Shown here: piece after piece, positions 23,701 through 35,600 of the stretch
How positions within the stretch are numbered: position 1 is the stretch's first letter
Layout: every line of letters begins with the position of its first letter
NCBI GenBank assembly: GCA_029945375.1
Contig: CM057062.1
Coordinates: 248,001-312,000, forward strand
Source: Agaricus subrufescens
Lineage: Eukaryota; Basidiomycota; Agaricomycetes; Agaricales; Agaricaceae
Reading direction: 5' to 3'
Length of the DNA: 64,000 nt
Notes under the pieces: model-generated
Databases searched by the model: none
What the model saw: the letters and a program-made list of their open reading frames with translations, nothing else
Told to the model about the DNA's origin: nothing
Made by a program: the position numbers and the translations under genes

Positions 23701-24324
23701 CTTTGAGAGTCACTGTGGTACCTTTCTGAATGAGTTATCAACGATTAGTTCGTGTTTGGTCAACAGTTTTCTTACCGGTCGTGCAACGGTTTTTTTGGAC
23801 TTAATTCTGCCACTAACATCCAGGTCCAGACAAAACCCGATAGGAGATTGTGTTGAGGTAGTTACTTGAACTGACTGACAGAGAGCACATAGAGAAGATA
23901 GGGCTTCTCCTCGAAAACCGAATGTACGTAGTTGGGTAAGATCTGTATAGGTAGCTAGTTTAGAAGTATGATGCTTGAGTCCTAGAATCACAGATTAGCT
24001 TTGAAATTCCATTGCCAGGCTCCTTGCGTAACGCACCGATGACTTCATGGTCTGGTTCGGCGATACCCGAACCGTTATCGACGACTTCGATGCTTGTCAA
24101 ACCATACTGTTTGAATCTAACGTCTAGGTGAAGCATGAACTTGTTGAAAATCGCGTATTTTGATCCGTTAGCTTACCAATGCTTGTGGCACCCGCATCCA
24201 GACTATTTTCAATGAGTTCCTTGACAGCGGTCTGGACGTCGATGACGACTTGACCAGAAGTAATACGGTGAATAGATGTCTTGTCAATGGGTTTTATAGT
24301 GGCATCCTTGGTTGTATCTGACAT
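20754..24324 (-). CDS. PMS1: DNA mismatch repair protein, MutL homologue Pms1 (human PMS2 type)
   Basis: This is the Pms1/PMS2 subunit of MutL-alpha, which works with Mlh1 in post-replicative mismatch repair in the nucleus. The GHKL ATPase motifs are all visible: [29 protein letters not shown] and [11 protein letters not shown]. The transducer region has [12 protein letters not shown] and [15 protein letters not shown] long Ser/Asp/Glu-rich linker (about 21750-22750) connects to the C-terminal dimerisation and endonuclease domain. The endonuclease motif DQHA-x2-E-x4-E is intact at 21413-21448 ([12 protein letters not shown]). The C-terminal zinc motif CPHGRP follows near 20850, just before the stop at 20754. 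An upstream in-frame ATG at 24372 exists, but the start at 24324 fits the family. Several introns of about 50-60 nt are required. Neighbours give no functional link. Confidence 0.95.
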
Positions 24325-24369
24325 GGAAGTCAAAAGGAACTGCGACGCGACAATTAACACGACCATAGC

Positions 24370-24375
24370 CACGTG
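24370..24375. promoter_or_regulatory. CACGTG motif 46 bp upstream of PMS1 start
   Basis: Palindromic CACGTG close to the start codon, similar in position to the sites before family A F-box genes. Function is inferred only. Confidence 0.3.
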
Positions 24376-25037
24376 ACATATTTAGGGCGGGCTCAAACGG
24401 GTCGCCACGGCTGAGTCCCCTTCCACTGTCGGTCGAGGAATCATTTCAAAAATTCAAACGCTCTTCAGATGGATCACACTATCCACAGCCTTTTTTACCG
24501 AAATACCCCCAATCACAGTTTTAACCAAACAATGGCATTGGCTGTAGCACGTGTGTCGAAGATGTTCATCTTGTATGACACCTCCCCTCAGGAGAAAAGA
24601 ATTGTCTCAAGCGCATGTGCCTTACAACATTCTCCCGTAAGTTAGACAGCACCTCTCCCCCGATGTATCAATGGCCCTCAATCAAGGAACCCATCTGCAT
24701 CCACGGAAACCATTTATCTGCTCATGTGGAATTCTTCCCTGGCCCAATACGATCAGGTTCGTGGATGATCTCATCTGCGCGGCATCACCAGAGCAACTGA
24801 GGGAGCCTGCATTGAGCATGTGGAGATCTTACTACAAGAAGTATTTCTTTTGATATTGTCTATTTATAGCCAAGTTTCGTATGCATGGTTAACCAGAATC
24901 AGAAGCTTGAGACAAGAAACCAAACTCACGCTTGATTCCCAGAGTCCTCATTCTGGGCCTTAAAACCTGGTGGTCAGGGCATATGGTGGCTTTCATCCCT
25001 GATTTCGTAACTCAGATAGCTATACTGCAGATTCGAC
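24376..25037. other. Divergent intergenic region
   Basis: It holds the promoters of PMS1 (minus) and the PLC-like gene (plus). Another CACGTG lies at 24547-24552. The small ORFs here have no supporting features. Confidence 0.5.
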
Positions 25038-26551
25038 ATGCGGAGTATCCTTCCGGTATCTTTCATTTTCACAGCTTTGGTGAATTCCGGTCTTGGACTG
25101 CAGTTGCCCCAGCGAAGGTGAGTGAAAACCCCATAACTCAATGAAGAGCGTTGCTGATCCTTGTCTCGTAAAAGGGCCACCGTTTGCAATGGCCATGCTG
25201 AGTTGTGCGATCGAGCCTACTCAAATGTTACGACCATCGGATCCCACGATTCGTTCGCGTTCAGCACCGACCCTATAATTCGTGAGTAGATTTCAGTGCA
25301 TATATTTAATGCGTCCTTGAACTTGAATACAGTGTCAAGAGATCAACAAGTAGATATCCCGACGCAGTTGGGCCTTGGTGTTCGACTATTACAAGCTCAG
25401 TCTCATATGTTAGTCGGTCTTTTCCTTTTTTCCTTGTACGCGAAATAACATATAAGAATTATAGGAATAATGGAGTCATTCACTTTTGCCATACGTCATG
25501 CGTAAGATTAACGTAATAGTATCTGCTGTGTGGCTGACATTGCCGACCAGCTATTGTTCGACGGAGGTCCAGTCGTAGATTACCTCAAACTGGTCAAGAC
25601 ATTCTTGGACAACAACCCTAACGAAGTTGTCACCTTCATCTTTACGAACCCAGAAGGATTGTCTCTCACTGATGTTTGGAAACCTGCCTTTGATTCTGCT
25701 GGTCTGTGAGCGTATACTGAGGAATGAAATACTTCTCTGACCGTTCTTAAGGTATCACACCCTTGGCTTACGTACCACCCCACGTACCAATGAAGAACTC
25801 GGAATGGCCAACGCTTGGAGAAATGATCGATAGCGGGAAGAGAGTCGTGGTCTTCCTTGATGCCGGAGCTGATACCTCCCAGGTCGACTTTATCTTACCA
25901 GAATTCGAGATGGTAAGCCTTGACTTCTCGACTCTGGACAGTGATTAAATGATTTAATCACCAATAGATCTGGGAAACACCGTTTTCTGTCACGGATCCT
26001 AGCTTCCCGTGCACAGTAGATCGAATTAGTGGTCCTTTGTCTACAGCTGACCATTCATACATGATCAACCATTCACTCAACAAAAACATCATCCCAATTG
26101 GTGGTGGTGTTATTGTTAGTGACCCCCTTGATGCTCCGACAACTAATGGTGTTAATTCGTAAGTATTTCGATGATCATGTATGTATATCATCTGACCTCT
26201 GACAAAACCGCAGGATCATTGCGAACGTCCATGGCTGCGTTCCACTCAGTGGAGCCAACCGCAATCCACAGTTTCTTCTTCTTGACTATGTAGATATAGG
26301 ACACGCTTTCGAGGCCGCTGACCAATTGAATGGTTTAGCGGGAGTCAACAAACGTGGAAGCAATACTGCATCGAAGCATGGATCAATTGGCCGTTCGGAA
26401 TGTGGCACTGACATCAACTCGTCGTACGTCAGTCCCCTTCATTTCGAACGCTGGGTATTCACGTCAATTTTTCTTTTCTTTCTCTTGATGAATGTGATAT
26501 GATATACTAACGACTTGCCATGTTGGGCTGTTACTGTAACTTAGTAAATAA
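25038..26551 (+). CDS. Secreted PLC-like phosphodiesterase (PI-PLC X-domain type)
   Basis: This is a TIM-barrel phosphodiesterase related to bacterial PI-specific phospholipase C. The N-terminus MRSILPVSFIFTALVNSG is a typical signal peptide. After the first intron comes CNGHAELCDRAYSNVT, then TIGSHDSFAF with the first catalytic-type histidine. VIHFCHTSC, across introns near 25410-25560, carries the second. Then come LKLVKTFLDNNPNEVVTF, GKRVVVFLDAG and IIANVHGC. Eight or so exons fit. The last intron (26424-26544) is 121 nt and leaves only Ser-Lys and the stop TAA at 26549, so the extreme C-terminus is tentative. The exact lipid or glycan substrate is unknown. Members of this fungal family are mostly uncharacterised, and phosphoinositide cleavage is inferred from the catalytic histidines. 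Confidence 0.85.
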
Positions 26552-27225
26552 TGTTAGTGACGATTTCTTGTAATCTGACTAGCTTCACTTTTCTGCTAGT
26601 TTTTTACTGGTGCACATTATCTGTTGCATCATAGTGTAAATTTCGCCTATCAGTGAGATAGTTCATGTCCATCCAAATCATGTTTCAAGAAAATTTGAAT
26701 CTCTTTACTTGAGCTATGATCTAACCACAGCTATTTCTCCGCCTTCTTGACCAGTTTGCGTTAAATCTCTGAAGTTTATATCCCCGTTTCCCCCGTTCCG
26801 GTTTTTTTGAGTCACAACGATAAGCCCCTGATAAGCTCTCATCCGTGATTTGACCATGATTTGACTATTGGGGCCAACTACTCCTAACCCTGTACTAGGT
26901 CTAGAACCTCTGCAGTAACCTCTGCAGTATGTAGATAGCCTAATACATTTTTCTTAATCAATAAGGTTGAATCTGATCATGGATGAACGGAAAACATTAT
27001 CTCCCCTCCCACAATCTATGGCGACTTTGAGTCTAGATGATCATTGGGCTCGCGCGGAGTCATGTTACGCGGTGATGCGTGACGAGATAGCGGTGTCACG
27101 CTCTGATCAAGTCACTGTCTCTTCTTTATTCTATCATTATTCTCTCTTCGACTTGTATTATATGCTTTATTATCGCTTTTCTTGTCTCCAATATCAGACC
27201 TGTGATCTATTCGTGAAATTGTAAC
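26552..27225. other. Intergenic, promoter of BRF1
   Basis: No gene is visible. An ORF at 26967-27224 ends immediately before the BRF1 start and could be leader sequence. Confidence 0.45.
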
Positions 27226-29538
27226 ATGGTAAGATCATGTTCACCTCTATAAAAGCCAGTCAAACACCCGCGCTAATATTTTTTTTTTCGCTCAGGCTGT
27301 TTGTAGCGACTGCGGTGGAACCGTCATCGAATACGACCAGGCGGCAGGGAACGGCTTTTGTGTGACCTGTGGAACTGTCGTCGAGGAGAATACCATTGTA
27401 AATGAAATAGCGTTTGGTGAGACTGCAAATGGTGCTGCTATTGTGCAAGGGTCGTTCGTCGCTCAGGGTGCTAGTGCGTTGTTCGTCTTTGTATGCAAAG
27501 CACTTGTTCACTGGTTCTAGCTCATGCTCGTATGGGGGGTCCGTATGGAAACCGCAGTAGTAGTGACTCACGGGAACAAACTATAGAAAATGGTATGTCC
27601 CCGTAGATCCCCTTGTCCTCAGTGCCCGAGTTTCATCCGTTATTTCAGCGACCAAGAAAATACAAAATATCGCTAGTATTCTCCGGCTGTCTGAAGTTGT
27701 TGTCCTGGCAGCGCGGAGAATGTATACCCTTGCTGTTGAGCATAAATTCACCAAGGGAAGGAAAAGTTTGAATGTGGTCGCCGTTTGTCTCTATGTCGCG
27801 TGCCGACAAAAAGAGACTCGTAACTATATGCTAATTGATTTCTCAGACTTACTTCAGGTAGTTCCCGCTTCCGCTATCACTCTCCTTCACTTACATCTCG
27901 CAATTTATAGGTCAATGTGTTCGAATTAGGACACACGTATCTGCAATTAGTGCAGATACTCAATCTTCGGCTTCCTCTCGTCGATCCTTCGCATTATATC
28001 TCTCGATTTGCTGCTCTTCTAGAGTTCGGTGATGAGACCCATAAAGTTGCTACGGATGCTGTTCGTCTTGTACAACGGTTTGATCGTGATTGGATGACAA
28101 AAGGGCGCCGGCCCGCTGGTATTTGTGGCGCAGCACTACTCCTAGCGGCCCGGATGAACAATTTTCGCCGTTCCATCGAAGAAATTGTGCAAGTCGTGAA
28201 AATTGCTGACACTACTCTGAAAAAGCGACTGGATGAATTCAAGGCGACCCCCAGTGGAAGCCTTACGTTGGCTGACTTTAGGAGTGTATGGTTGGATGAA
28301 GAGATGGATCCCCCGGCGTTTACTCGAGGGAAAGAACGAGAGGAGGCGGAGCGGAAAGCTTCAGAGGCAGCAGTAACTGGGATACCGGTGGAATCGAAAG
28401 AAAAGGGGAAGAAGAGAAAAGGGAAACGGAAGCGTGGCGACGAGAGCGATGAAGAGGAGGTGCTCGATTATTCGTCTCAGGTGCCACTTGGAGTGCAATC
28501 ACCTCGTATTCCTATCGACCCTGCGATTCTGCAGCATGGTATACTAGCTGGTGCAATCGAGTCCTTCGTCGGTCTAGGGCAGCTTCCTCAAAATCAAAAT
28601 ATCGACCCAGCACTATTACAGCAGCCCAATGTAGTGGTGCCTAGGTCAGACGCGCCTACGATGTCTCTACCCCCGACGGATTTAGTAGATGAAACAGTAT
28701 CTAATGCCCTGGCTGAGGAGGTTTCGACATTTTTGCAAAACTCACAAGGTACTAAACTGAGTGAAGCTCTGGACGAGGCCGAACAGCGTCGACTTGCCCA
28801 AATGACCATGACTGATGACCTTCTGGGGCTCGATGAGGAAGAGTTGGATCGTTTTATTCTAAGCGATGACGAAGTTCGGATAAAAGAACGTGTCTGGGTT
28901 GAGTTGAATCGAGATTACCTGGAGGCGATTGCTGGTGAGTCTGTCATGTATATGCATTGACACTGGTGTACACTTGGCTAAATGGCGTTTATAGCTAAAG
29001 GTGACCAGCAGGACTCTGCGGCAGCGGCCAGGAGTCGAAAGGTTCGATTCCCGGTAGACGACAAATTTTTCACGTGCTTACGTCATTATAGAAGCGCAAA
29101 TCAAACAAGCCTCGAGACAATACTACACCGTCTGGCAGTACAGCAGCGGAGTCCGTCAGGAATCTCATCAAGAAGAATCCGAAATATAGCAAAAGAATCA
29201 ACTATGATGCCCTCAAAGACCTTTTCGTTGATACGAGCACGCCACCATCATTCAGCCAATCTTTGAAAGCGATTAGCGATGATAAGGATGAGGACGATTT
29301 ATATACTATGAACGTGGATGACGAGAATGGTGAGGAGGGTGGTCCCTCGTTAGTGATTATCGAAGAGGAAGCGGGTTCGGTGGCGTCGCCGTCAATATCG
29401 AAATCACGGAAGGTATCGGAAACGATACCTCTTGGCGATGGTGGTGATAATGGGAGCGAGGATGAAAAGTATGATGATGAGAAATACGAGGATGAAGATG
29501 GGTGGGCAGAAGAGGAGATGTACGAACAAGAGATATAG
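27226..29538 (+). CDS. BRF1: TFIIIB subunit Brf1 (RNA polymerase III transcription factor)
   Basis: Brf1 is a TFIIB-related factor that recruits RNA polymerase III to tRNA and 5S genes. The N-terminal zinc ribbon is present (CSDCGG then CVTCGT), followed by HARMGGPYGN. Two cyclin-like TFIIB repeats follow (ILRLSEVVVLAARRMYTLA...VAVCLYVACRQ, and VQRFDRDWMTKGRRPAGICG). The Brf1-specific C-terminal half contains KERVWVELNRDYLEAIA and KKNPKYSKRINYDALKDLF, then an acidic tail ending EEEMYEQEI. The coding part of the first exon is just the ATG at 27226-27228, followed by GTAAGA and an acceptor at 27295. No in-frame ATG exists between that acceptor and the zinc ribbon, which supports this start. The linker has a lysine-rich run near 28400-28440. 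The model has about six introns. Confidence 0.93.
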
Positions 29539-29752
29539 AGCTCGTAATCTAGAGAAGACCAAATTGAAAAGCATTGCGTGTCACTCCCTACGTCGTATTC
29601 CGCCAATAAATATCTGTAATTGTATACCCAGCAAGATCGTTACAGAAAAAATATGACGAGTGTCCTACAAGTATCAGGGTTTGAAATTTTAACCTCCGGA
29701 TAACCGTACTGGTAATTGTGGACATTTCTGGAGGGGTTTCCTTAGAGGGAAA

Positions 29753-30371
29753 TTATTCGAGAACGAGGGGGAACGAGTTGTAGAAAGAAAGGTAAACACA
29801 GATGGCGCAATCAATAGAGTCACAGATGCAGCCATTGACAGCCATCATAGGAGAAATGTAGTCCAGATTAAGTGGGAAATTCCATGGCTGCAGATGAGGA
29901 TAAGAAGTTAGTACGATGTGACTACAGTTAGTAAACCGCACTCACCGCCTGAGAGCGCACAAAATCATGTTCAGTCATACATGAATCGTTGAGCTTAGAC
30001 GGGTGCTGAGGTTTGTAGCATGAGTAGTACTTTTTGCAGGGTCCCTTCTCCCTGCGAGCTTTTTCTGACCAAAGCCTTTGCTGCTCAGGAGTTAGTCTCC
30101 TCCATAATGATGAGCAGAGGTCTTGTGAGAGGTCGTAGCTGCGGAGCTCCGAGTTGTCCCCAAAAACAAACCTGATGACTTTTGTTCTAATATGAGAGCG
30201 AAAGAGCACCCAGGCGTTCTGTTGTCCCAAAGGTTCTCCAGTGGGACAGTCGGTCGAAGGAGGGGGATAAAGGAGATATGGGTATTGAGAGAAGATTATG
30301 GAGACGTATGGGAGTAGTTTTTCGCGGGTAGCAGCTGACATCTGGCTGTCTACCATGCGGAAGTTCATCAT
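29753..30371 (-). CDS. HMG-box protein, MATA_HMG-like
   Basis: This is a putative sequence-specific HMG-box transcription factor. From the ATG at 30371 the protein leads into an HMG-box pattern: NAWVLFRSHIRTKVIRF, then LSQDLCSSLWRRLTPEQQRLW, then SEKARREKGPCKKYYSCYKP. This is the order of helices 1 to 3 in the MATA_HMG type of box. An intron with a GTGAGT donor at about 29945 and a CTGCAG acceptor near 29890 leads to a short last exon ending FPLVLE. The total is about 185 residues. Two in-frame ATGs are adjacent (30371 and 30368). No homeodomain or pheromone-receptor gene is near, so a mating-type role is not supported. Confidence 0.72.
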
Positions 30372-31698
30372 CAACGGCAATAGGGTTTAAAGGAAGGCAA
30401 GCGGGGATGCTGTGGGGGGAAACGGAAGGTCCGCGCCTTCGCCCATTCTTTAAGCATTCCGTATCAGGGGTTTCCCACCAATTCATAGAAACGACTTTAT
30501 TTCCACGCGACAGCGCTTCTCTAGACTTAGAGCCCTGAGTTATACAGAATCCAACAAAACCCCATAAGTAGACTCCAACCAGCCTAAGCTCAGAGTTGCT
30601 ATTTTTAGAAAATCTGGAACATCGCTTCCCTCACTGTTGGCAACTCGTCTCGTGAGTCTCTGACAAATCTTGGACACGAATCGCCAACCTGAGAAGGCTC
30701 ATCTGCGACAATTGGACTCGCTTCTTATTTGGACTGCCTTTTTCAGTCAACGGTTCCGCCACAATCGTCAGAAAATGAACAAAAGAACAGTGCCATCATA
30801 CGAATGGAATGCCAGCAGGATTTCTGATTGACCAACTCAGCACAGAGCCGTTAAAATCTTCAATGTCATCATGTCCATCTAGAACACGCCAAGCAATTGA
30901 AGAAAATTTTATAGGCCTGTACTTCGAATTCCTTTGAACGATCACAGATCGTTGATCGGTTAAATCTAGCGGGTGAATGTTCAACCTCATGGAGCATGGA
31001 CTCTGCATGTACTGATGTTACGGGATTCAACAGGCACCAAAAATACCGCGATTCCCATTTTCCGTTCTCCAAACAGGCTTGAGGCGATTAGACGGTTTCA
31101 ATTGTCACTAAAAATCCAGTATAAAATGCGATATATCTCAAATTATCGTAGCCTGTGGGTTCTATCTCAGCTAGCTGTCTTCAGAAAGACCGCTGCGACC
31201 CTAAATGGCCGCTCTGCCGAGAAATTTGTAACTAGTCCCCTTTTGCCGAGCATCACCGAGCCCCACCGCCAGGCATCCACATAACCCAAAAGACTCAATC
31301 GAAGTTGCAGCCAATAACAATGGACAGCCATTGCCAATCCCATCGACGGTCAAATTGTGGATAAAGTTATTATTTTGAGTCTACTTGACAGCGTAAAGTA
31401 AAATAGCGGTGTGGAACATATGTATGCGGGAACTAGTAGGACCCCAGCCCTCGTGCTGCGGTCTCTAGGCTCCGTGAGGCGGTTCGTCTGCAACTATTGT
31501 AGCTCCATTCAATACCAGTAGACCTCCACAATTATCAGTCCAGTAGGTAGAAGTGTTGTTGCGAGTGCTGGAATTGATCGGCTATAACGATGACCACAGC
31601 CAGGTTTTTCTAACAGTATGCTGTTTCAAAAAAGAGAAGCAACTCCTATTAGGAGGTGTCCGCAGACAGATCGCAATCCATGAATTCTAGAGCTACGT
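30372..31698. other. Intergenic, no feature seen
   Basis: 1.3 kb between two HMG-type genes. Only short ORFs without motifs; no repeats noticed. Confidence 0.5.
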
Positions 31699-32187
31699 TC
31701 ATGAGGGAAATTGTAAGTAATCTGCGGGTGTAGACGACCATGGCGATGAAAGGAGGGCCAGGTCGTCCTCCGGCCCAGAGGTAGGAACACAATCCGAGGA
31801 TGGTGGCTTGCTCAGGACCTGGGAGGCGGGACGACTGTCCTTGCTGGAGGGCGCCTTTGTCTTAACCCTTCCAGCTATTCCTTTTAGTTTTTTGTTCGAC
31901 GGTATTTGAAGATAGAAAACTCTAACGTATAAATGCCCAGGTCTCTTTTCGCCTTCTCCTGCCACCCCCCCCTTCTCTGTCTGCTCCACCTGTGGAAGAT
32001 TGTTCCATTCTTGCCTCGCCATGTGGGAGAATTCTCTTCGTGTCTGGGTATCGCCTGTGATCTGACGTGGTTCCTTGATTTCTTGGGTGCGCGAGGGCCT
32101 AAACAGCGGGAAAACATTCGGCGGTCGACGGGACTGGGTTGGGTCACGAGCTTGGTTGACACACAATAAAAAAACAGAATAGCGCAT
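31699..32187 (-). pseudogene. Second HMG-box-like gene with apparent frameshift
   Basis: The frame starting at the ATG at 32187 contains an HMG-like helix 1 (PPNVFPLFRPSRTQEIKEP) and helix 2 (FSHMARQEWNNLPQVEQTE). The expected third helix (WQEKAKRDLGIY) is present only in the next frame. The switch falls exactly at a run of eight G on the coding strand (C run at about 31965-31972). This is either a real one-base indel, making it a pseudogene, or a homopolymer error. The original frame stays open to 31699 with a Ser/Pro-rich end. Its neighbour at 29753-30371 is a diverged relative. Confidence 0.5.
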
Positions 32188-33292
32188 TGCCACTGGTAAC
32201 CATATGGTCGTTTGCAGAGATAGATGACGTATTAGGAGTGAGCCACTTAGATTGGCGTGCACGAGGCACGGTATAAAATTAGAGAAAGAATGTCAAGGCG
32301 GCCGGAAACTTTCTACAGTGGTGCTATGGTCAAATTTAGGGCCATTTTCCCATTCCTGTAGAGTAGCGACACACAGAGTAAAATTTTTTGAAATGTGGCA
32401 AGGCACTGGCACGTACGCTTATACGGCCTTTGAATGCCCGATACGACAATTCAACTCTTTTGCGTGTCGATGTATTTAGGTATATTGAACTATTAGACAG
32501 GTAGAATTGGGGGCATTGGCGGTGCCCATCCGGTCTTCCGCTTTTAGTCATCTGAGATTCAAACGGGGAGGATACAGCGGCTAACCCTATAATACGACAA
32601 CCCCGCTCCGTATATTTGGTTTTGTTCACATCTACTACCAAGATTGGACGCAACGTTCGGCATAACGAACGTTATAAACTCACCAGTAAAAGTCCATGCC
32701 CATCATTGTATCCCAGGTATTGTATCAATCCAGAAAAGCTAGCTGAATTAGATAAGTGTGCTAAGGCTATGCTGTCGGCTAGCTGAATTAGGGAAGTTTT
32801 CCAAGGCATCACCTTGAGCATTCTTGGTTCAAACAGGATTAACAGAACGTGCGGCGCAAGCCCCATCTCCATTATCAAGTCACCTGCAAGGGACAAATAT
32901 GCACTCGCGGCCAGAAATAACCTCCATAAATAGAAGCTCGTTCGTAATTATATAATTGGATCAGCTAACGGTTGCCCTGTCACAAAGGCCCTATTGACAA
33001 CTGCCGGCAGCGCTTACAAAAAGGGTTCACCATCATGGTGTTTGCAGTGAAGCGAAGTGGGGAATTATGCGGCTACTGTGAACTCAACTCCTTTCGACGT
33101 TCGTGCACTGAGGAGTAAAGTCGATGCTCCTGGCTTGAACTAGTCGATTTGGCCGTGTTCTACCTGTACTTAGGCTTTGCCTCTTTCCGCTCATTTCATA
33201 TTCACTAAAATATAGGTATACAATTGCACCGAAACAACCGGTGTCTGATTTTGGTTACTTAAGGGTAAAGATATCTCGAGTACCTAGCCACG
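32188..33292. other. Intergenic with a diverged 40-bp tandem repeat
   Basis: No gene is visible. GCTAGCTGAATTAG occurs at 32738 and again at 32778, and the following bases are partly conserved, giving a degenerate direct repeat of period 40. Confidence 0.5.
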
Positions 33293-34960
33293 CTAGTTAA
33301 AGTAGAAAACTTTGACCACGGCCCCAGCACCGTCACTATGGCTACTGTCAATAAGATTATCCTTGAACAATGAGCGTTTGTCAACAACAATTATAGAAAC
33401 ATGCGTGCCACGTACTTGCGTTCCAACAATTATGCCGTCTGCAAGAGACATGTATTCACACAACGGCTGTAACCCAGAAAAGACCCTGGTGAATGGGAGT
33501 TCACTCCTAATTGGATCCCGAAAAATGTGAACCGGTATGAAAGTACGTGGGTTCTCGGTCGAGTAACGTTTGACATTGTATTTATTGAAGTCTTGCAAAA
33601 AGGGTTCGCCATAGGGGTATGCTGTGGATTGGACATAACGTTGACCATGCGAAGTAGTGATGTGGGAAAATGGCACTGGCATGTGATCCCATAACGCTAC
33701 GGGTGGACCCCAGGCATTCCAGTCAATAGTACGCGGTTCAAGCATTGTCGACCAATCGGCGCGGGATGGAAGGAGGTTCATGACAGAGTGCCTGTGTACA
33801 ATCATCGATAAGTGTTCTGAACCAAGGCGATACTGGAAAGTAATCAATGCCGTGTCTGGCTGATCCACGAAAGGAACAGAGGACGGTATATGTCTTGGGA
33901 ATTGACCGTCTCCAGTAGGATTAGGAGCGCTTCGACATTGATTCCAACTAACGGTAGTATGTTCCCTCAGCGCGGGAAGCTGTAGTTGTAGTATAGCTTT
34001 GAGTGGCTCGTTAACCGGAGCGGGGGGAATGTAATAAATGCACAATAACCAGTTTTCGTTATCGGGAATCAAAATGAGGTCTTTGTCGAGGACCACAGTG
34101 CCTATATTTGAGATGGACATGGGCCACTTTTCTAGAGGTCAGTATGAGGATTGCCCAAAACGTCGTAATCTTACTTACACATTTGGCCTCACCCGTTTTC
34201 CAATTGAACACATACAACCGAGTGAAACAATCTTGTTCTAAACCTTCTACGGCGAGTGTGAGTACCAAATCATCGCCAAAGATTTCCATGGTCATGGCGG
34301 TATGCGCTACATTAATTGCTTCCAGGAACTGGCGGCATACAAAAATTGTAGGTTTTGTTGCCAGTGGATGTGCGATGCCGGTGGAGTGTTGGAGTAACTC
34401 GATCTTAAACTCAAAGGAGGAGTCTGGATGAGTGGTTCTAGACGTGACCCATTTTAGAAGAAGCCTTTGGTAGTATTGGATTTTCGTGTTACTCACTTTG
34501 TTAAGCACGCAACGAGATCGTGTTCATCAATACAGCAACCGAAGTCAACCAAACCATCAACTGGAATGGGACGGAAGGAGCTGTGTTTAAACTCTTCAAC
34601 AGAGAGAGAATACAGTCCATAGCCAAATTGTTTCCCGACAATATAATGGTTTCTCTCTATGTCATATAAATCCATATCTTTTGGCATCGAAGTTACTTGG
34701 CTCATTGTTGGCTTCATCGAACGCCAAGCTGCTTCGCGACGTCGAAGCGCTCCCAGTCGCTCTCCAATCGGAAGGAGGCAATTGGGGTTATCACGAACGT
34801 GTGCCACTTTGCATTCGAGCGCATACTGTAGTTGGACAGACGATCCATATATGTTTCGGAGAGTATGATTGACCGCCTGAATGGCATATGCATCTGCCAC
34901 GTCAAGGTAAAGCAATATTTTGACGATGAGTTCTGGTGGAAGCAGCAGTAGTGGAGACAT
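33293..34960 (-). CDS. F-box protein, family B copy 1
   Basis: An F-box protein of a second, unrelated family in this window. The N-terminal 45 residues fit the F-box (LPPELIVKILLYLDVADAYA), followed by ALECKVAHVRDNP and a basic linker, an arrangement common in agaricomycete F-box proteins. Three exons fit exactly: 34960-34497, 34437-34179 and 34126-33293. They encode 518 residues. The C-terminal two thirds look beta-rich, with motifs such as TVVLDKDLILIPDNENWLL and HRHSVMNLLPS, so a propeller-like substrate domain is possible. The gene at 35601-37267 is a tandem paralogue in the same orientation with the same intron positions. A role as an SCF adaptor is inferred from the F-box only, and the target is unknown. 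Confidence 0.85.
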
Positions 34961-35600
34961 GGTAGTACGGTCTCAGGTTGAATCAATTGTCACGTCACAG
35001 GCCCGAAGCGGTAGTCAATTATCACCCTCAACCTAATATAGATAGATTAAGGTATGTTGTTGACACAACCTCCTCCACCCAGGCGCGTTAAATTGGGACA
35101 TCACAAATAGACAACGATCATCTTTCATCTGGAACCAAACTGCGCCATTGATAAGGGATCAGAACCCGTGCGATGGTCGACTCAAAAATACGACAGCACT
35201 TCAAAATCTTTCTCTTCGGCAGTCTCCGCTTATCCTCGGGTTCCACCTGGAAGGAATTTACGGAAAAGCCACCTAGATAACAATCATAGTCGTTCCGCTG
35301 CGACATTTGCATATCCACACTTACTACAAGGGGGGTAAGTGGCAAACCCCGTCGCTTGTGCATATTGGTGATTGGTCGTAGGTGACACCGAAATACACGA
35401 AATGGTCTATGCGACAAAAAGTCCCGCTGTGTGAGGGATCTTGCGCCGATCAACTGGACCTCTCATTGACAGTTTGACACCATCACCAAAAGAGATGGAC
35501 AATGCGGTTAAAGCGTCGTTGAGTAATTTGTATTCGGGCAGAGACTACGTAACGCATAACCGAAGGTGACCAATAAGTTATTAACAACTCCGCGGGCCAA
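34961..35600. other. Spacer between the two family B genes
   Basis: An open frame on the minus strand at 35118-35453 (111 residues) has no recognised motif and probably is not a gene. No remnant of a third family B copy was found. Confidence 0.4.

Noticed and set aside
24615..24853. Small plus-strand ORFs upstream of the PLC-like gene
   Set aside because: They lack homology and lie in the divergent promoter region. The signal-peptide start at 25038 explains the gene.
29050..29066. B-box-like GGTTCGATTCC within BRF1
   Set aside because: The T-stem does not pair beyond two bases and no A-box precedes it. It lies at the donor side of a well-supported BRF1 intron.
29753..32187. Mating-type locus
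   Set aside because: HMG-type genes are present, but no homeodomain pair, pheromone receptor or pheromone precursor was seen, and basidiomycete mating loci are defined by those.
35118..35453. 111-residue ORF between the family B genes
   Set aside because: No motif, no splice partner and no paralogue. It is probably a chance frame in the spacer.
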